DNA of 64,000 nucleotides from Hydractinia symbiolongicarpus (GCF_029227915.1 NC_079877.1:20735851-20799850); one strand, 5' to 3'. Shown: positions 1-11,925, counted from the first letter of the stretch. The notes: generated from the sequence alone by a model not told the origin. Made by a program: numbers and translations.

Positions 1-298
1 GTTTAGGCAGATTGCCATTGCAGTCACAATGGACTACAACGTCCCAATTCGTTTTCCTTGGCGCCATGCCCCTGTATCACCGTCAACTACGAGCATAGCC
101 TTCTGAAGGCCGTGATATGGCCTTTTGCCGCCTAATAAAGACCTTACACGTAAATCACTTATTTCCACGAGACTGCGCATGGCACCATTGGTCTAGTCCT
201 TGCAGTCACAATGGACTGCAACGTCCAAAGTCGTTTTCTTTGGCGTCATGGCCTTTTATCACAATCAACTGCGTGCATAGCCTTCTAAAAGCCGTAAT

Positions 299-480
299 AT
301 GGCTTTTTGCCGCCTAATAAAGACCTTACACGTAAATCACATATTTCCACGAATCTGCGCATGGTACCATTGCTCCAGTCCTTTCAGTCTCAATGGACTC
401 CAACGTGCCAAGTCGTTTTACTTGGCGCCATGGCCTTATATCACCGTCAACTGCGTGCATAGCCTTCTAAGAGCCGTAAT
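299..480 (+). repeat. Class B monomer (exemplar)
   Basis: This unit has the class B signature: GCCGCCTAATAAAG in place of GCGGCCTAATTAAGG, then CATATTTCCACGA and GCATGGTACCATTG. The class B linker creates an AATAAA hexamer on the forward strand and destroys the ACGTGG half of the class A dyad. Class B dominates 1-663 and 2846-3960 and recurs in all HORs, for example 12654, 28220, 48301 and 62464. Confidence 0.9.
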
Positions 481-739
481 ATGGCTTTTTGCCGCCTAAT
501 AAAGACTTTACACGTAAATCACATATTTCCACGATTCTGCGCATGGTACCATTGCTCCAGTCCTTTCAATATCAATGGACTACAACGTCAAATGTCATTT
601 TTCTTGACGCCAGGCGCTTATATTGCCGTCAACTACGTGCATAGCCATCTAAAAGCCGTAATATGGCCTTTTGCCGCTGAATAAAGGCCTTACACGACAG
701 TCACATGTTTCCACGAGACTTCGCATGCTACCATTGGTC

Positions 740-764
740 TAGTCCTTTTGGTTTCAAAGGACTA
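740..764 (+). other. 9-bp-stem hairpin TAGTCCTTT / AAAGGACTA
   Basis: The arms at 740-748 and 756-764 are perfectly complementary around a 7-base loop. The same place in most monomers can form a related stem: TAGTCC and GGACTA, continued by TTG/CAA with a one-base bulge where the loop reads CAGTCT. Paired changes (CTTTT with AAAGG, CTTGC with CAATGG) keep the stem. It may act as a DNA cruciform or an RNA hairpin; no function is shown. Confidence 0.65.
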
Positions 765-884
765 TAACGTTCCAAGTCGGTATCCTTGGCGTCCTGGCCT
801 TATATCACCGTCAACTGCGTGCGAAGTTTTCTAAAAGCCGTAATATGGCCTCTTGCGGCCTAATTAAGGCGTTACACGTGAATT

Positions 885-898
885 ACGTGGTTCCACGT
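885..898 (+). other. Interrupted dyad ACGTGG-TT-CCACGT in class A monomers
   Basis: Six-base arms pair perfectly around a two-base centre. The same dyad recurs in almost every class A monomer. In the variant near 38634-38649 the arms lengthen to CACGTGG and CCACGTG, and the left part also reads ATCACGTG. A palindromic site this regular could bind a dimeric protein, for example an E-box/G-box bHLH or bZIP factor, but that is inference; the sequence shows only the symmetry. Confidence 0.75.
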
Positions 899-1589
899 GT
901 CTGCGCAGCTTGCCATTGGTCTAGTCCTTGCAGTCTCAATGGACTACAACGTCCCAAAGTCTTTTCCGTGGGGCCATGACCTGATATCACCGTCAACTAC
1001 GTGCATAGCCTTCTAAAAGCCGTAATATGGCTTTTTGCGGCCTAATGAAGGCGTTACACCAAAATCTTGTATTTCCACGAGACTGGGCATGGTACCATTG
1101 GTCTAGTCCTTGCAGACACAATGGACTACAACGTCCAAAGTCGTTTTCTTTGGCGCCATGGCCTTTTATCACAATCAACTACGTGCATAGCCTTCTACAA
1201 GCCGTTATATGGCCTTTTGCAGCCTAATTAAGGCCTTACACGTAAATTACGTGCTTCCACAAGCCTGTGCATGGTATCATTGTTCTTATTCTTTCAGTCT
1301 CAATAGACTGCAACGTGCCAAGTCGTTTTCCATGGCGCCATGCCCCTGTATCACCGTCAACTACAAGCATAGCCTTCTAAAAGACGTAATATTGTCTTTT
1401 ACGACATAATTAAGGCCCTACACTTAAATTAGGTGGTTCCACGTACCGACACAAGTTGCCATGGGTCTATTCTTTGCAGTCTCAATGGACTACAACGTAC
1501 CAAGTCGTTTTCCATGGCGCCATTGCCTTATATCAACGTCAACTACGAGCATAGCCTTCTAAAAGCCGTAATATGGCCTTTTTGCCGCT

Positions 1590-2750
1590 TAATAAAGGCC
1601 TTACACGTAAATCACATATTTCCACGAGCCTGTGCATGGTACCATTGCTCCAGTCCTTTTAATCTCAACGGACTACAACGTCCAAAGTCATTTTTCTTGA
1701 CGCCAGGCGCTTATATTGCCGTCAACTACGTGCATAGCCATCTAAAAGCCGTAATATGGCCTTTTGCCGCTGAATAAAGGCCTTACACGACAGTCACGTG
1801 TTTCCACGAGACTTCGCATGCTACCATTGGTCTAGTCTTTTTAGTCTCATAGGAGTACAACGTTCCAAGTTGGTTTCCTTGACGAAGTGGCCTTATATCA
1901 CAGTCAACTACATACATAGCCTTTTAATGCCTAAATATGGACTTTTGCGCCCTAATTAAAGCCTTATACGTGAATCATGTGGTTGCACGTGTCCGCGCAG
2001 CTTGCCATTGGTCTCGTCTTTGCAGTCTCAATAGACTACAACGTCCCAATTCGTTTTCCATGGCGCCATGCCCCTGTATCACCGTCAACTACAAGCATAG
2101 CCTTCTACAAGCCGTAGTATAGCCTTTTGCAGCCTAATTAAGGCCTTACACGTAAATTACGTGCTTCCACGAGCCTGTGCATGGTATCATTGTTCTTATT
2201 CTTTCAGTCTCAATAGACTGCAACGTGCCAAGTCGTTTTACTTGGCGCCATGGCCTTATATCACCGTCAACTACGTGCATAGCCTTCTAAAAGACGTAAT
2301 ATTGTCTTTTACGACATAATTAAGGCCCTACACTTAAATTAGGTGGTTCCACGTACCGACACAAGTTGCCACGGGTCTATTCTTTGCAGTCTCAATGGAC
2401 TACAACGTACCAAGTCGTTTTCCATGGCGCCATTCCCTTATATCAACGTCAACTACGAGCATAGCCTTCTAAAGGCCGTCATATGGCCTTTTGCCGCCTA
2501 ATAAAGGGCTTACACGAAAATCACGTATTTCCACGAACCTGCTCGTGGTATCATTGGTCTAGTCCTTTTGGTTTCAAAGGACTATAACGTTCCAAGTCGG
2601 TTTCCTTGGCGTCCTGGCCTTATATCACCGTCAACTGCGTGCGAAGTTTTCTAAAAGCCGTAATATGGCCTTTTGAGGCCTAATTAAGGCGTTACACGTG
2701 AATTACGTGGTTCCACGTGTCTGCGCAGCTTGCCATTGGTCTAGTCCTTG
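1590..2750 (+). repeat. Segmental repeat, copy 1 (offset 3438 bp)
   Basis: This stretch reappears at about 5028-6187, shifted by 3438 bp. It is marked by an unusual monomer at 1937 whose start reads ATGGACTTTTGCGCCC, followed by ATACGTGAATCATGTGG, which recurs at 5375 and once more at 16115. The second copy leads directly into the 7-monomer HOR domain, so it is the likely source of that domain's first monomers. Confidence 0.8.
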
Positions 2751-3390
2751 CAGTCTCAATGGACTACAACGTCCAAAGTCAATTTTCTTGGCGCCATGCC
2801 TTATATCACCCTCAACTACGTGCATAGCCTTCTAAAAGCCGTGATATGGCCTTTTACCGCCTAATAAAGGCCTTACACGTAAATCACATATTTCCACGAG
2901 CCTGTGCATGGTACCATTGCTCCAGTCCTTTTAATCTCAACGGACTACAACGTCCAAAGTCATTTTTCTTGACGCCAGGCATTTATATTGCCGTCAACTA
3001 CGTGCATAGCCATCTAAAACCCGTAATATGGCCTTTTGCCGCTGAATAAAGGCCTTACACCAAAATCACGTATTTCCACGAGACTGCACATGGTACCATT
3101 GGTCTAGTTCTTGCAGTCACAATGGACTACAACGTACCAAGTCGTTTTCCATAGCAACATTGCCTTATATCAACGTTAACTACGAGCATAGCCTTCTAAA
3201 GCCGTGATATGGCCTTTTACCGCCTAATAAAGGCCTTACACGTAAATCACATATTTCCACGAGCCTGCTCATTGTATCATTGGTCTAGTCCTTTTGGTTT
3301 CAAAGGACTACAACGTACCAAGTCGTTTTCCATAGCACCATTGCCTTATATCAACGTTAACTACGAGCATAGCCTTCTGAAAGCCGTGAT

Positions 3391-3960
3391 ATGGCCTTTT
3401 ACCGCCTAATAAAGGCCTTACACGTAAATCACATATTTCCACGAGCCTGCGCATGGTACCATTGCTCCAGTCCTTTCAATCTCAATGGACTACAACGTCC
3501 AAAGTCATTTTTCTTGACGCAAGGCGCTTATATTGCCTTCAACTACAAGCATAGCCTTCTAAAAGCCGTAATATGGCCTTTTTGCCGCTTAATAAAGGCC
3601 TTACACGTAAATCACATTTTTCCACGAGCCTGTGCATGGTACCATTGCTCCAGTCCTTTCAATCTCAATGGACTACAACGTCCAAAGTCATTTTTCTTGA
3701 CGCCAGGCGCTTATATTGCCTTCAACTACAAGCATAGCCTTCTAAAAGCCGTAATATGGCCTTTTTGCCGCTTAATAAAGGCCTTACACGTAAATCACAT
3801 TTTTCCACGAGCCTGTGCATGGTACCATTGCTCCAGTCCTTTTAATCTCAACGGACTACAACGTCCAAAGTCATTTTTCTTAACGCCGGGCATTTATATT
3901 GCCGTCAACTACGTGCATAGCCATCTAAAAGCCGTAATATGGCCTTTTGCCGCTGAATAA
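3391..3960 (+). repeat. Triplet of 183-bp class B monomers, open for 189 codons
   Basis: Monomers here carry one extra T (GGCCTTTTTGCCGC instead of GGCCTTTTGCCGC), making them 183 bp, which is 61 codons. The reading frame then stays open across three units and gives a 189-residue translation made of a 61-residue repeat. The second and third units are almost identical, showing very local tandem amplification. I regard it as non-coding, because the translation simply reads a satellite that is elsewhere out of frame and has no recognisable domain or signal. Confidence 0.8.
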
Positions 3961-4464
3961 AGGCCTTACACCAAAATCACGTATTTCCACGAGACTGCAC
4001 ATGGTACCATAGGTCTAGTTCTTGCAGTCACAATGGACTACAACGTACCAAGTCGTTTTCCATGGCACCATTGCCTTATATCAACGTCAACTACGAGCAT
4101 AGCTATCTGAAACCGTGATATGGCCTTTAAAGACCTTACACGTAAAACAATTATTTCCACGAGCCTGCGCATTGGTCTAGTCCTTTTTGTCTCAAAGGAC
4201 TACAACGTTCCAAGTCGGTTTCCTTGGCGTCCTGGCCTTATATCACCGTCAACTACGTGCGTAGCCTTCTAAAAGCCGTAATATGGCTTTTTGCGGCCTA
4301 ATTAAGGCGTTACCCCAAAATCACGTATTTCCACCAGACTGCGCATTGTACCATTGGTCTAGTCCTTGCAGTCACAATGGACTACAACGTCCAAAGTCGT
4401 TTTCTTTGGCGCCATGGCCTTTTATCACAATCAACTACGTGCATAGCCTTCTACAAGCCGTAGT

Positions 4465-4646
4465 ATGGCCTTTTGCAGCCTAATTAAGGCCTTTCACGAA
4501 AATTATGTGCTTCCACAAGCCTGTGCATGGTATCATTGTTCTAGTCCTTTCAGTCTCAATAGACTGCAACGTGCCAAGTCGTTTTACTTGGCGCCATGGC
4601 CTTATAACACTGTCAACCACGTGCATAGCCATCTAAAAGACGTAGT
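4465..4646 (+). repeat. Class C monomer (exemplar)
   Basis: This unit reads class A-like on the left (GCAGCCTAATTAAGG, ACGTAAATTACGTGGTTCC in most members) and class B-like on the right (ACAAGCCTG, GCATGGTATCATTGG). It therefore looks like an old recombinant of A and B with its breakpoint at the shared TTCCAC. Other members lie at 1209, 7012, 12472, 29493, 40051, 42997 and 61346. The recombinant origin is inference from the switch in signature. Confidence 0.8.
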
Positions 4647-5027
4647 ATGGTCTTTTACGACATAATTAAGGCCGTACACTTAAACTACGTGGTTCCACGT
4701 GTCTGCACAGGCTGCCATGGGTGTAGTCCTTGCTGTCTCAATGGACTACAACGTCCAAAGTCAATTTTCTTCGCGCCATGCCCTTATGTCACAATCAACT
4801 ACGTGCATAGCTTTCTACAAGCCGTTATATGGCCTTTTGCAGCCTAATTAAGGCCTTACACGTAAATTACGTGGTTCTACAAGCCTGCCCATGGTATCAT
4901 TGGTCTAATCCTTTCAGTCTCAATGGACTGCAACGTGCCAAGTCGTTTCCCATGGTGCCATTGCCTTATATCAACGTCATCTACGAGCATAGCCTTCTAA
5001 AAGCCGTAATATTGCTTTTTACCGCCT

Positions 5028-6187
5028 AATAAAGGCCTTACACGTAAATCACATATTTCCACGAGCCTGTGCATGGTACCATTGCTCCAGTCCTTTTAAT
5101 CTCAACGGACTACAACGTCCAAAGTCATTTTTCTTGACGCCAGGCGCTTATATTGCCGTCAACTACGTGCATAGCCATCTTAAAGCCGTAATATGGCCTT
5201 TTTGCCGCTGAATAAAGGCCTTACACGACAGTCACGTGTTTCCACGAGACTTCGCATGCTACCATTGGTCTAGTCTTTTTAGTCTCATAGGAGTACAACG
5301 TTCCAAGTTGGTTTCCTTGACGAAATGGCCTTATATCACAGTCAACTACATACATAGCCTTTTAATGCCTAAATATGGACTTTTGCGCCCTAATTAAAGC
5401 CTTATACGTGAATCATGTGGTTGCACGTGTCCGCGCAGCTTGCCATCGGTCTCGTCTTTGCAGTCTCAATAGACTACAACGTCCCAATTCGTTTTCCATG
5501 GCGCCATGCCCCTGTATCACCGTCAACTACAAGCATAGCCTTCTACAAGCCGTAGTATAGCCTTTTGCAGCCTAATTAAGGCCTTACACGTAAATTACGT
5601 GCTTCCACGAGCCTGTGCATGGTATCATTGTTCTTATTCTTTCAGTCTCAATAGACTGCAACGTGCCAAGTCGTTTTACTTGGCGCCATGGCCTTATATC
5701 ACCGTCAACTACGTGCATAGCCTTCTAAAAGACGTAATATTGTCTTTTACGACATAATTAAGGCCCTACACTTAAATTAGGTGGTTCCACGTACCGACAC
5801 AAGTTGCCACGGGTCTATTCTTTGCAGTCTCAATGGACTACAACGTACCAAGTCGTTTTCCATGGCGCCATTCCCTTATATCAACGTCAACTACGAGCAT
5901 AGCCTTCTAAAGGCCGTCATATGGCCTTTTGCCGCCTAATAAAGGGCTTACACGAAAATCACGTATTTCCACGAACCTGCTCGTGGTATCATTGGTCTAG
6001 TCCTTTTGGTTTCAAAGGACTATAACGTTCCAAGTCGGTTTCCTTGGCGTCCTGGCCTTATATCACCGTCAACTGCGTGCGAAGTTTTCTAAAAGCCGTA
6101 ATATGGCCTCTTGAGGCCTAATTAAGGCGTTACACGTGAATTACGTGGTTCCACGTGTCTGCGCAGCTTGCCATTGGTCTAGTCCCT
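5028..6187 (+). repeat. Segmental repeat, copy 2 (offset 3438 bp)
   Basis: Partner of 1590-2750. Differences seen include GCCATCGGTC against GCCATTGGTC near 5444 and a changed TTGAGG monomer near 6110. It overlaps the start of the HOR domain at 5921. Edges are estimated by eye to within a few tens of bases. Confidence 0.8.
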
Positions 6188-7193
6188 GCAGTCACAATGG
6201 ACTACAACGTACCATGTCGTTTTCCATGGCACCATTGCCTTACATCAACGTCAACTACGAGCATAGCCTTCTAAAAGCCGTTATATGGCTTTTTGCGGCC
6301 TAATCAGGGCCTTACACGTAAATTACGTGGTTGCACGTGTCCGCGCAGCTTGCCATTGGTCTAGTCCTTGCAGTCTCAATAGACTACAACGTCCTAATTC
6401 GTTTTCCTTGGCGCCATGCCGCTGTATCACCGTCAACTACAAGCATAGCCTTCTACAAGCCGTAGTATAGCCTTTTGCCGCCTAATAAAAGGTTTACACG
6501 TAAATCACGTATTTCCACGAACCTGCTCATTGTATCATTGGTCTAGTCCTTTTGGTTTCAAAGGACTATAACGTTCCAAGTCGGTTTCCTTGGCGTTTTC
6601 GCCTTATATCACCGTCAACTACGTGCGTAGTTTTCTAAAAGCCGAAATATGGCCTTTTGCGGCCTAATTAAGACGTTACACGTAAACTACGTGGTTCTAC
6701 GTGTCTGCGCAGCTTGCCATTGGTCTAGTCCTTGCAGTCTCAATGGACTACAACGTCCAAAGTCAATTTTCTTGGCGCCATGCCTTATATCACCCTCAAC
6801 TACGTGCATAGCCTTCTAAAAGCCGTAATATGGCTTTTTGCGGCCTAATTAAGGCGTTAAACCAAAATCTCGTATTTCCACGAGACTGGGCATGGTACCA
6901 TTGGTCTAGTCCTTGCAGTCACAATGGACTACAACGTCCAAAGTCGTTTTCTTTGGCGCCATGGCCTTTTATCACAATCAACTACGTGCATAGCCTTCTA
7001 CAAGCCGTTATATGGCCTTTTGCAGCCTAATTAAGGCCTTACACGTAAATTACGTGGTTCTACAAGCCTGCCCATGGTATCATTGGTCTAATCCTTTCAG
7101 TCTCAATGGACTGCAACGTGCCAAGTCGTTTCCCATGGTGCCATTGCCTTATATCAACGTCAACTACGAGCATAGCCTTCTAAAAGCCGTAAT
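5921..7193 (+). repeat. 7-monomer HOR, copy 1
   Basis: First full unit of a seven-monomer higher-order repeat, order a-b-c-d-e-f-g with monomers starting at about 5921, 6102, 6285, 6467, 6649, 6830 and 7012. It is one base shorter than later copies because monomer a has four T rather than five in GGCCTTTT. Monomer b reads GGCCTAATTAAGG, as in copies 5 and 6, whereas copies 2-4 read GGCCTCATTAAGG. Confidence 0.92.
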
Positions 7194-8467
7194 ATGGCCT
7201 TTTTGCCGCCTAATAAAGGGCTTACACGAAAATCACGTATTTCCACGAACCTGCTCGTGGTATCATTGGTCTAGTCCTTTTGGTTTCAAAGGACTATAAC
7301 GTTCCAAGTCGGTTTCCTTGGCGTCCTGGCCTTATATCACCGTCAACTGCGTGCGAAGTTTTCTAAAAGCCGTAATATGGCCTCTTGAGGCCTCATTAAG
7401 GCGTTACACGTGAATTACGTGGTTCCACGTGTCTGCGCAGCTTGCCATTGGTCTAGTCCCTGCAGTCACAATGGACTACAACGTACCATGTCGTTTTCCA
7501 TGGCACCATTGCCTTACATCAACGTCAACTACGAGCATAGCCTTCTAAAAGCCGTTATATGGCTTTTTGCGGCCTAATCAGGGCCTTACACGTAAATTAC
7601 GTGGTTGCACGTGTCCGCGCAGCTTGCCATTGGTCTAGTCCTTGCAGTCTCAATAGACTACAACGTCCTAATTCGTTTTCCTTGGCGCCATGCCGCTGTA
7701 TCACCGTCAACTACAAGCATAGCCTTCTACAAGCCGTAGTATAGCCTTTTGCCGCCTAATAAAAGGTTTACACGTAAATCACGTATTTCCACGAACCTGC
7801 TCATTGTATCATTGGTCTAGTCCTTTTGGTTTCAAAGGACTATAACGTTCCAAGTCGGTTTCCTTGGCGTTTTCGCCTTATATCACCGTCAACTACGTGC
7901 GTAGTTTTCTAAAAGCCGAAATATGGCCTTTTGCGGCCTAATTAAGACGTTACACGTAAACTACGTGGTTCTACGTGTCTGCGCAGCTTGCCATTGGTCT
8001 AGTCCTTGCAGTCTCAATGGACTACAACGTCCAAAGTCAATTTTCTTGGCGCCATGCCTTATATCACCCTCAACTACGTGCATAGCCTTCTAAAAGCCGT
8101 AATATGGCTTTTTGCGGCCTAATTAAGGCGTTAAACCAAAATCTCGTATTTCCACGAGACTGGGCATGGTACCATTGGTCTAGTCCTTGCAGTCACAATG
8201 GACTACAACGTCCAAAGTCGTTTTCTTTGGCGCCATGGCCTTTTATCACAATCAACTACGTGCATAGCCTTCTACAAGCCGTTATATGGCCTTTTGCAGC
8301 CTAATTAAGGCCTTACACGTAAATTACGTGGTTCTACAAGCCTGCCCATGGTATCATTGGTCTAATCCTTTCAGTCTCAATGGACTGCAACGTGCCAAGT
8401 CGTTTCCCATGGTGCCATTGCCTTATATCAACGTCAACTACGAGCATAGCCTTCTAAAAGCCGTAAT
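7194..8467 (+). repeat. 7-monomer HOR, copy 2
   Basis: Exactly 1274 bp (7 x 182) after the equivalent point in copy 1. All seven monomers are present in the same order and almost base-for-base identical to copies 3 and 4. Monomer f starts at 8104 and g at 8286. Confidence 0.95.
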
Positions 8468-9741
8468 ATGGCCTTTTTGCCGCCTAATAAAGGGCTTACA
8501 CGAAAATCACGTATTTCCACGAACCTGCTCGTGGTATCATTGGTCTAGTCCTTTTGGTTTCAAAGGACTATAACGTTCCAAGTCGGTTTCCTTGGCGTCC
8601 TGGCCTTATATCACCGTCAACTGCGTGCGAAGTTTTCTAAAAGCCGTAATATGGCCTCTTGAGGCCTCATTAAGGCGTTACACGTGAATTACGTGGTTCC
8701 ACGTGTCTGCGCAGCTTGCCATTGGTCTAGTCCCTGCAGTCACAATGGACTACAACGTACCATGTCGTTTTCCATGGCACCATTGCCTTACATCAACGTC
8801 AACTACGAGCATAGCCTTCTAAAAGCCGTTATATGGCTTTTTGCGGCCTAATCAGGGCCTTACACGTAAATTACGTGGTTGCACGTGTCCGAGCAGCTTG
8901 CCATTGGTCTAGTCCTTGCAGTCTCAATAGACTACAACGTCCTAATTCGTTTTCCTTGGCGCCATGCCGCTGTATCACCGTCAACTACAAGCATAGCCTT
9001 CTACAAGCCGTAGTATAGCCTTTTGCCGCCTAATAAAAGGTTTACACGTAAATCACGTATTTCCACGAACCTGCTCATTGTATCATTGGTCTAGTCCTTT
9101 TGGTTTCAAAGGACTATAACGTTCCAAGTCGGTTTCCTTGGCGTTTTCGCCTTATATCACCGTCAACTACGTGCGTAGTTTTCTAAAAGCCGAAATATGG
9201 CCTTTTGCGGCCTAATTAAGACGTTACACGTAAACTACGTGGTTCTACGTGTCTGCGCAGCTTGCCATTGGTCTAGTCCTTGCAGTCTCAATGGACTACA
9301 ACGTCCAAAGTCAATTTTCTTGGCGCCATGCCTTATATCACCCTCAACTACGTGCATAGCCTTCTAAAAGCCGTAATATGGATTTTTGCGGCCTAATTAA
9401 GGCGTTAAACCAAAATCTCGTATTTCCACGAGACTGGGCATGGTACCATTGGTCTAGTCCTTGCAGTCACAATGGACTACAACGTCCAAAGTCGTTTTCT
9501 TTGGCGCCATGGCCTTTTATCACAATCAACTACGTGCATAGCCTTCTACAAGCCGTTATATGGCCTTTTGCAGCCTAATTAAGGCCTTACACGTAAATTA
9601 CGTGGTTCTACAAGCCTGCCCATGGTATCATTGGTCTAATCCTTTCAGTCTCAATGGACTGCAACGTGCCAAGTCGTTTCCCATGGTGCCATTGCCTTAT
9701 ATCAACGTCAACTACGAGCATAGCCTTCTAAAAGCCGTAAT
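8468..9741 (+). repeat. 7-monomer HOR, copy 3
   Basis: A 1274-bp unit. Private or shared markers: an A at 8892 in GTCCGAGCAG, shared only with copy 4 (10166), and an altered start ATGGATTTTTGCGG at monomer f (9378). The shared marker indicates that copies 3 and 4 are closest relatives. Confidence 0.95.
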
Positions 9742-11015
9742 ATGGCCTTTTTGCCGCCTAATAAAGGGCTTACACGAAAATCACGTATTTCCACGAACCT
9801 GCTCGTGGTATCATTGGTCTAGTCCTTTTGGTTTCAAAGGACTATAACGTTCCAAGTCGGTTTCCTTGGCGTCCTGGCCTTATATCACCGTCAACTGCGT
9901 GCGAAGTTTTCTAAAAGCCGTAATATGGCCTCTTGAGGCCTCATTAAGGCGTTACACGTGAATTACGTGGTTCCACGTGTCTGCGCAGCTTGCCATTGGT
10001 CTAGTCCCTGCAGTCACAATGGACTACAACGTACCATGTCGTTTTCCATGGCACCATTGCCTTACATCAACGTCAACTACGAGCATAGCCTTCTAAAAGC
10101 CGTTATATGGCTTTTTGCGGCCTAATCAGGGCCTTACACGTAAATTACGTGGTTGCACGTGTCCGAGCAGCTTGCCATTGGTCTAGTCCTTGCAGTCTCA
10201 ATAGACTACAACGTCCTAATTCGTTTTCCTTGGCGCCATGCCGCTGTATCACCGTCAACTACAAGCATAGCCTTCTACAAGCCGTAGTATAGCCTTTTGC
10301 CGCCTAATAAAAGGTTTACACGTAAATCACGTATTTCCACGAACCTGCTCATTGTATCATTGGTCTAGTCCTTTTGGTTTCAAAGGACTATAACGTTCCA
10401 AGTCGGTTTCCTTGGCGTTTTCGCCTTATATCACCGTCAACTACGTGCGTAGTTTTCTAAAAGCGGAAATATGGCCTTTTGCGGCCTAATTAAGACGTTA
10501 CACGTAAACTACGTGGTTCTACGTGTCTGCGCAGCTTGCCATTGGTCTAGTCCTTGCAGTCTCAATGGACTACAACGTCCAAAGTCAATTTTCTTGGCGC
10601 CATGCCTTATATCACCCTCAACTACGTGCATAGCCTTCTAAAAGCCGTAATATGGCTTTTTGCGGCCTAATTAAGGCGTTACACCAAAATCTCGTATTTC
10701 CACGAGACTGGGCGTGGTACCATTGGTCTAGTCCTTGCAGTCACAATGGACTACAACGTCCAAAGTCGTTTTCTTTGGCGCCATGGCCTTTTATCACAAT
10801 CAACTACGTGCATAGACTTCTACAAGCCGTTATATGGCCTTTTGCAGCCTAATTAAGGCCTTACACGTAAATTACGTGGTTCTACAAGCCTGCCCATGGT
10901 ATCATTGGTCTAATCCTTTCAGTCTCAATGGACTGCAACGTGCCAAGTCGTTTCCCATGGTGCCATTGCCTTATATCAACGTCAACTACGAGCATAGCCT
11001 TCTAAAAGCCGTAAT
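9742..11015 (+). repeat. 7-monomer HOR, copy 4
   Basis: The last complete 1274-bp unit. It has GGCGTGGTAC (G at 10714) and CATAGACTTC (A at 10816), both repeated in the 5-monomer copy that follows, and a private GCGGAAAT near 10463. These shared variants place copy 5 as a recent daughter of copy 4. Confidence 0.95.
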
Positions 11016-11925
11016 ATGGCCTTTTTGCCGCCTAATAAAGGGCTTACACGAAAATCACGTATTTCCACGAACCTGCTCGTGGTATCATTGGTCTAGTCCT
11101 TTTGGTTTCAAAGGACTATAACGTTCCAAGTCGGTTTCCTTGGCGTCCTGGCCTTATATCACCGTCAACTGCGTGCGAAGTTTTCTAAAAGCCGTAATAT
11201 GGCCTCTTGAGGCCTAATTAAGGCGTTACACGTGAATTACGTGGTTCCACGTGTCTGCGCAGCTTGCCATTGGTCTAGTCCCTGCAGTCACAATGGACTA
11301 CAACGTACCATGTCGTTTTCCATGGCACCATTGCCTTACATCAACGTCAACTACGAGCATAGCCTTCTAAAAGCCGTTATATGGCTTTTTGCGGCCTAAT
11401 CAGGGCCTTACACGTAAATTACGTGGTTGCACGTGTCTGCGCAGCTTGCCATTGGTCTAGTCCTTGCAGTCTCAATGGACTACAACGTCCAAAGTCAATT
11501 TTCTTGGCGCCATGCCTTATATCACCCTCAACTGCGTGCATAGCCTTCTAAAAGCCGTAATATGGCTTTTTGCGGCCTAATTAAGGCGTTACACCAAAAT
11601 CTCGTATTTCCACGAGACTGGGCGTGGTACCATTGGTCTAGTCCTTGCAGTCACAATGGACTACAACGTCCAAAGTCGTTTTCTTTGGCGCCATGGCCTT
11701 TTATCACAATCAACTACGTGCATAGACTTCTACAAGCCGTTATATGGCCTTTTGCAGCCTAATTAAGGCCTTACACGTAAATTACGTGGTTCTACAAGCC
11801 TGCCCATGGTATCATTGGTCTAATCCTTTCAGTCTCAATGGACTGCAACGTGCCAAGTCGTTTCCCATGGTGCCATTGCCTTATATCAACGTCAACTACG
11901 AGCATAGCCTTCTAAAAGCCGTAAT
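11016..11925 (+). repeat. HOR copy 5, shortened to 5 monomers
   Basis: This 910-bp (5 x 182) unit lacks two monomers relative to copies 1-4. The sequence runs a, b, first part of c, then switches to the later part of e within the class A box (GTGTCTGCGCAGCTTGCC, near 11431-11450), followed by f (11562) and g (11744). It keeps the copy 4 variants at 11624 and 11726. Confidence 0.93.

Larger units (their letters stand above)
1..5920 (+). repeat. Left heterogeneous satellite domain
   Basis: About 33 monomers of classes A, B and C in irregular order. The first three (117, 299, 481) are class B neighbours, so class B was locally amplified. No gene or insertion is seen. Two compact deletions sit at about 4115-4180: one removes about 12 bp of the TTTTACCGCCTAATAAAG segment, the other about 8 bp before CATTGGTCTAG; the related monomer near 15384-15465 is intact at both places. 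The first monomer (117) is close to monomers at 35868, 46113, 54312 and 60982. Confidence 0.85.

Noticed and set aside
117-317. Regular 66-codon open frames starting MAFC or similar, repeated every 182 bp on the plus strand
   Set aside because: They are the satellite monomer read in one frame. They overlap each other at the ends, have no ribosome or splice context and no recognisable domain, and a one-base change in unit length shifts the frame.
3391-3960. A repeat-protein gene built of 61-residue units
   Set aside because: Only three units are open, they are flanked by identical out-of-frame monomers, and the near-identity of the units is explained by recent DNA duplication rather than protein constraint.
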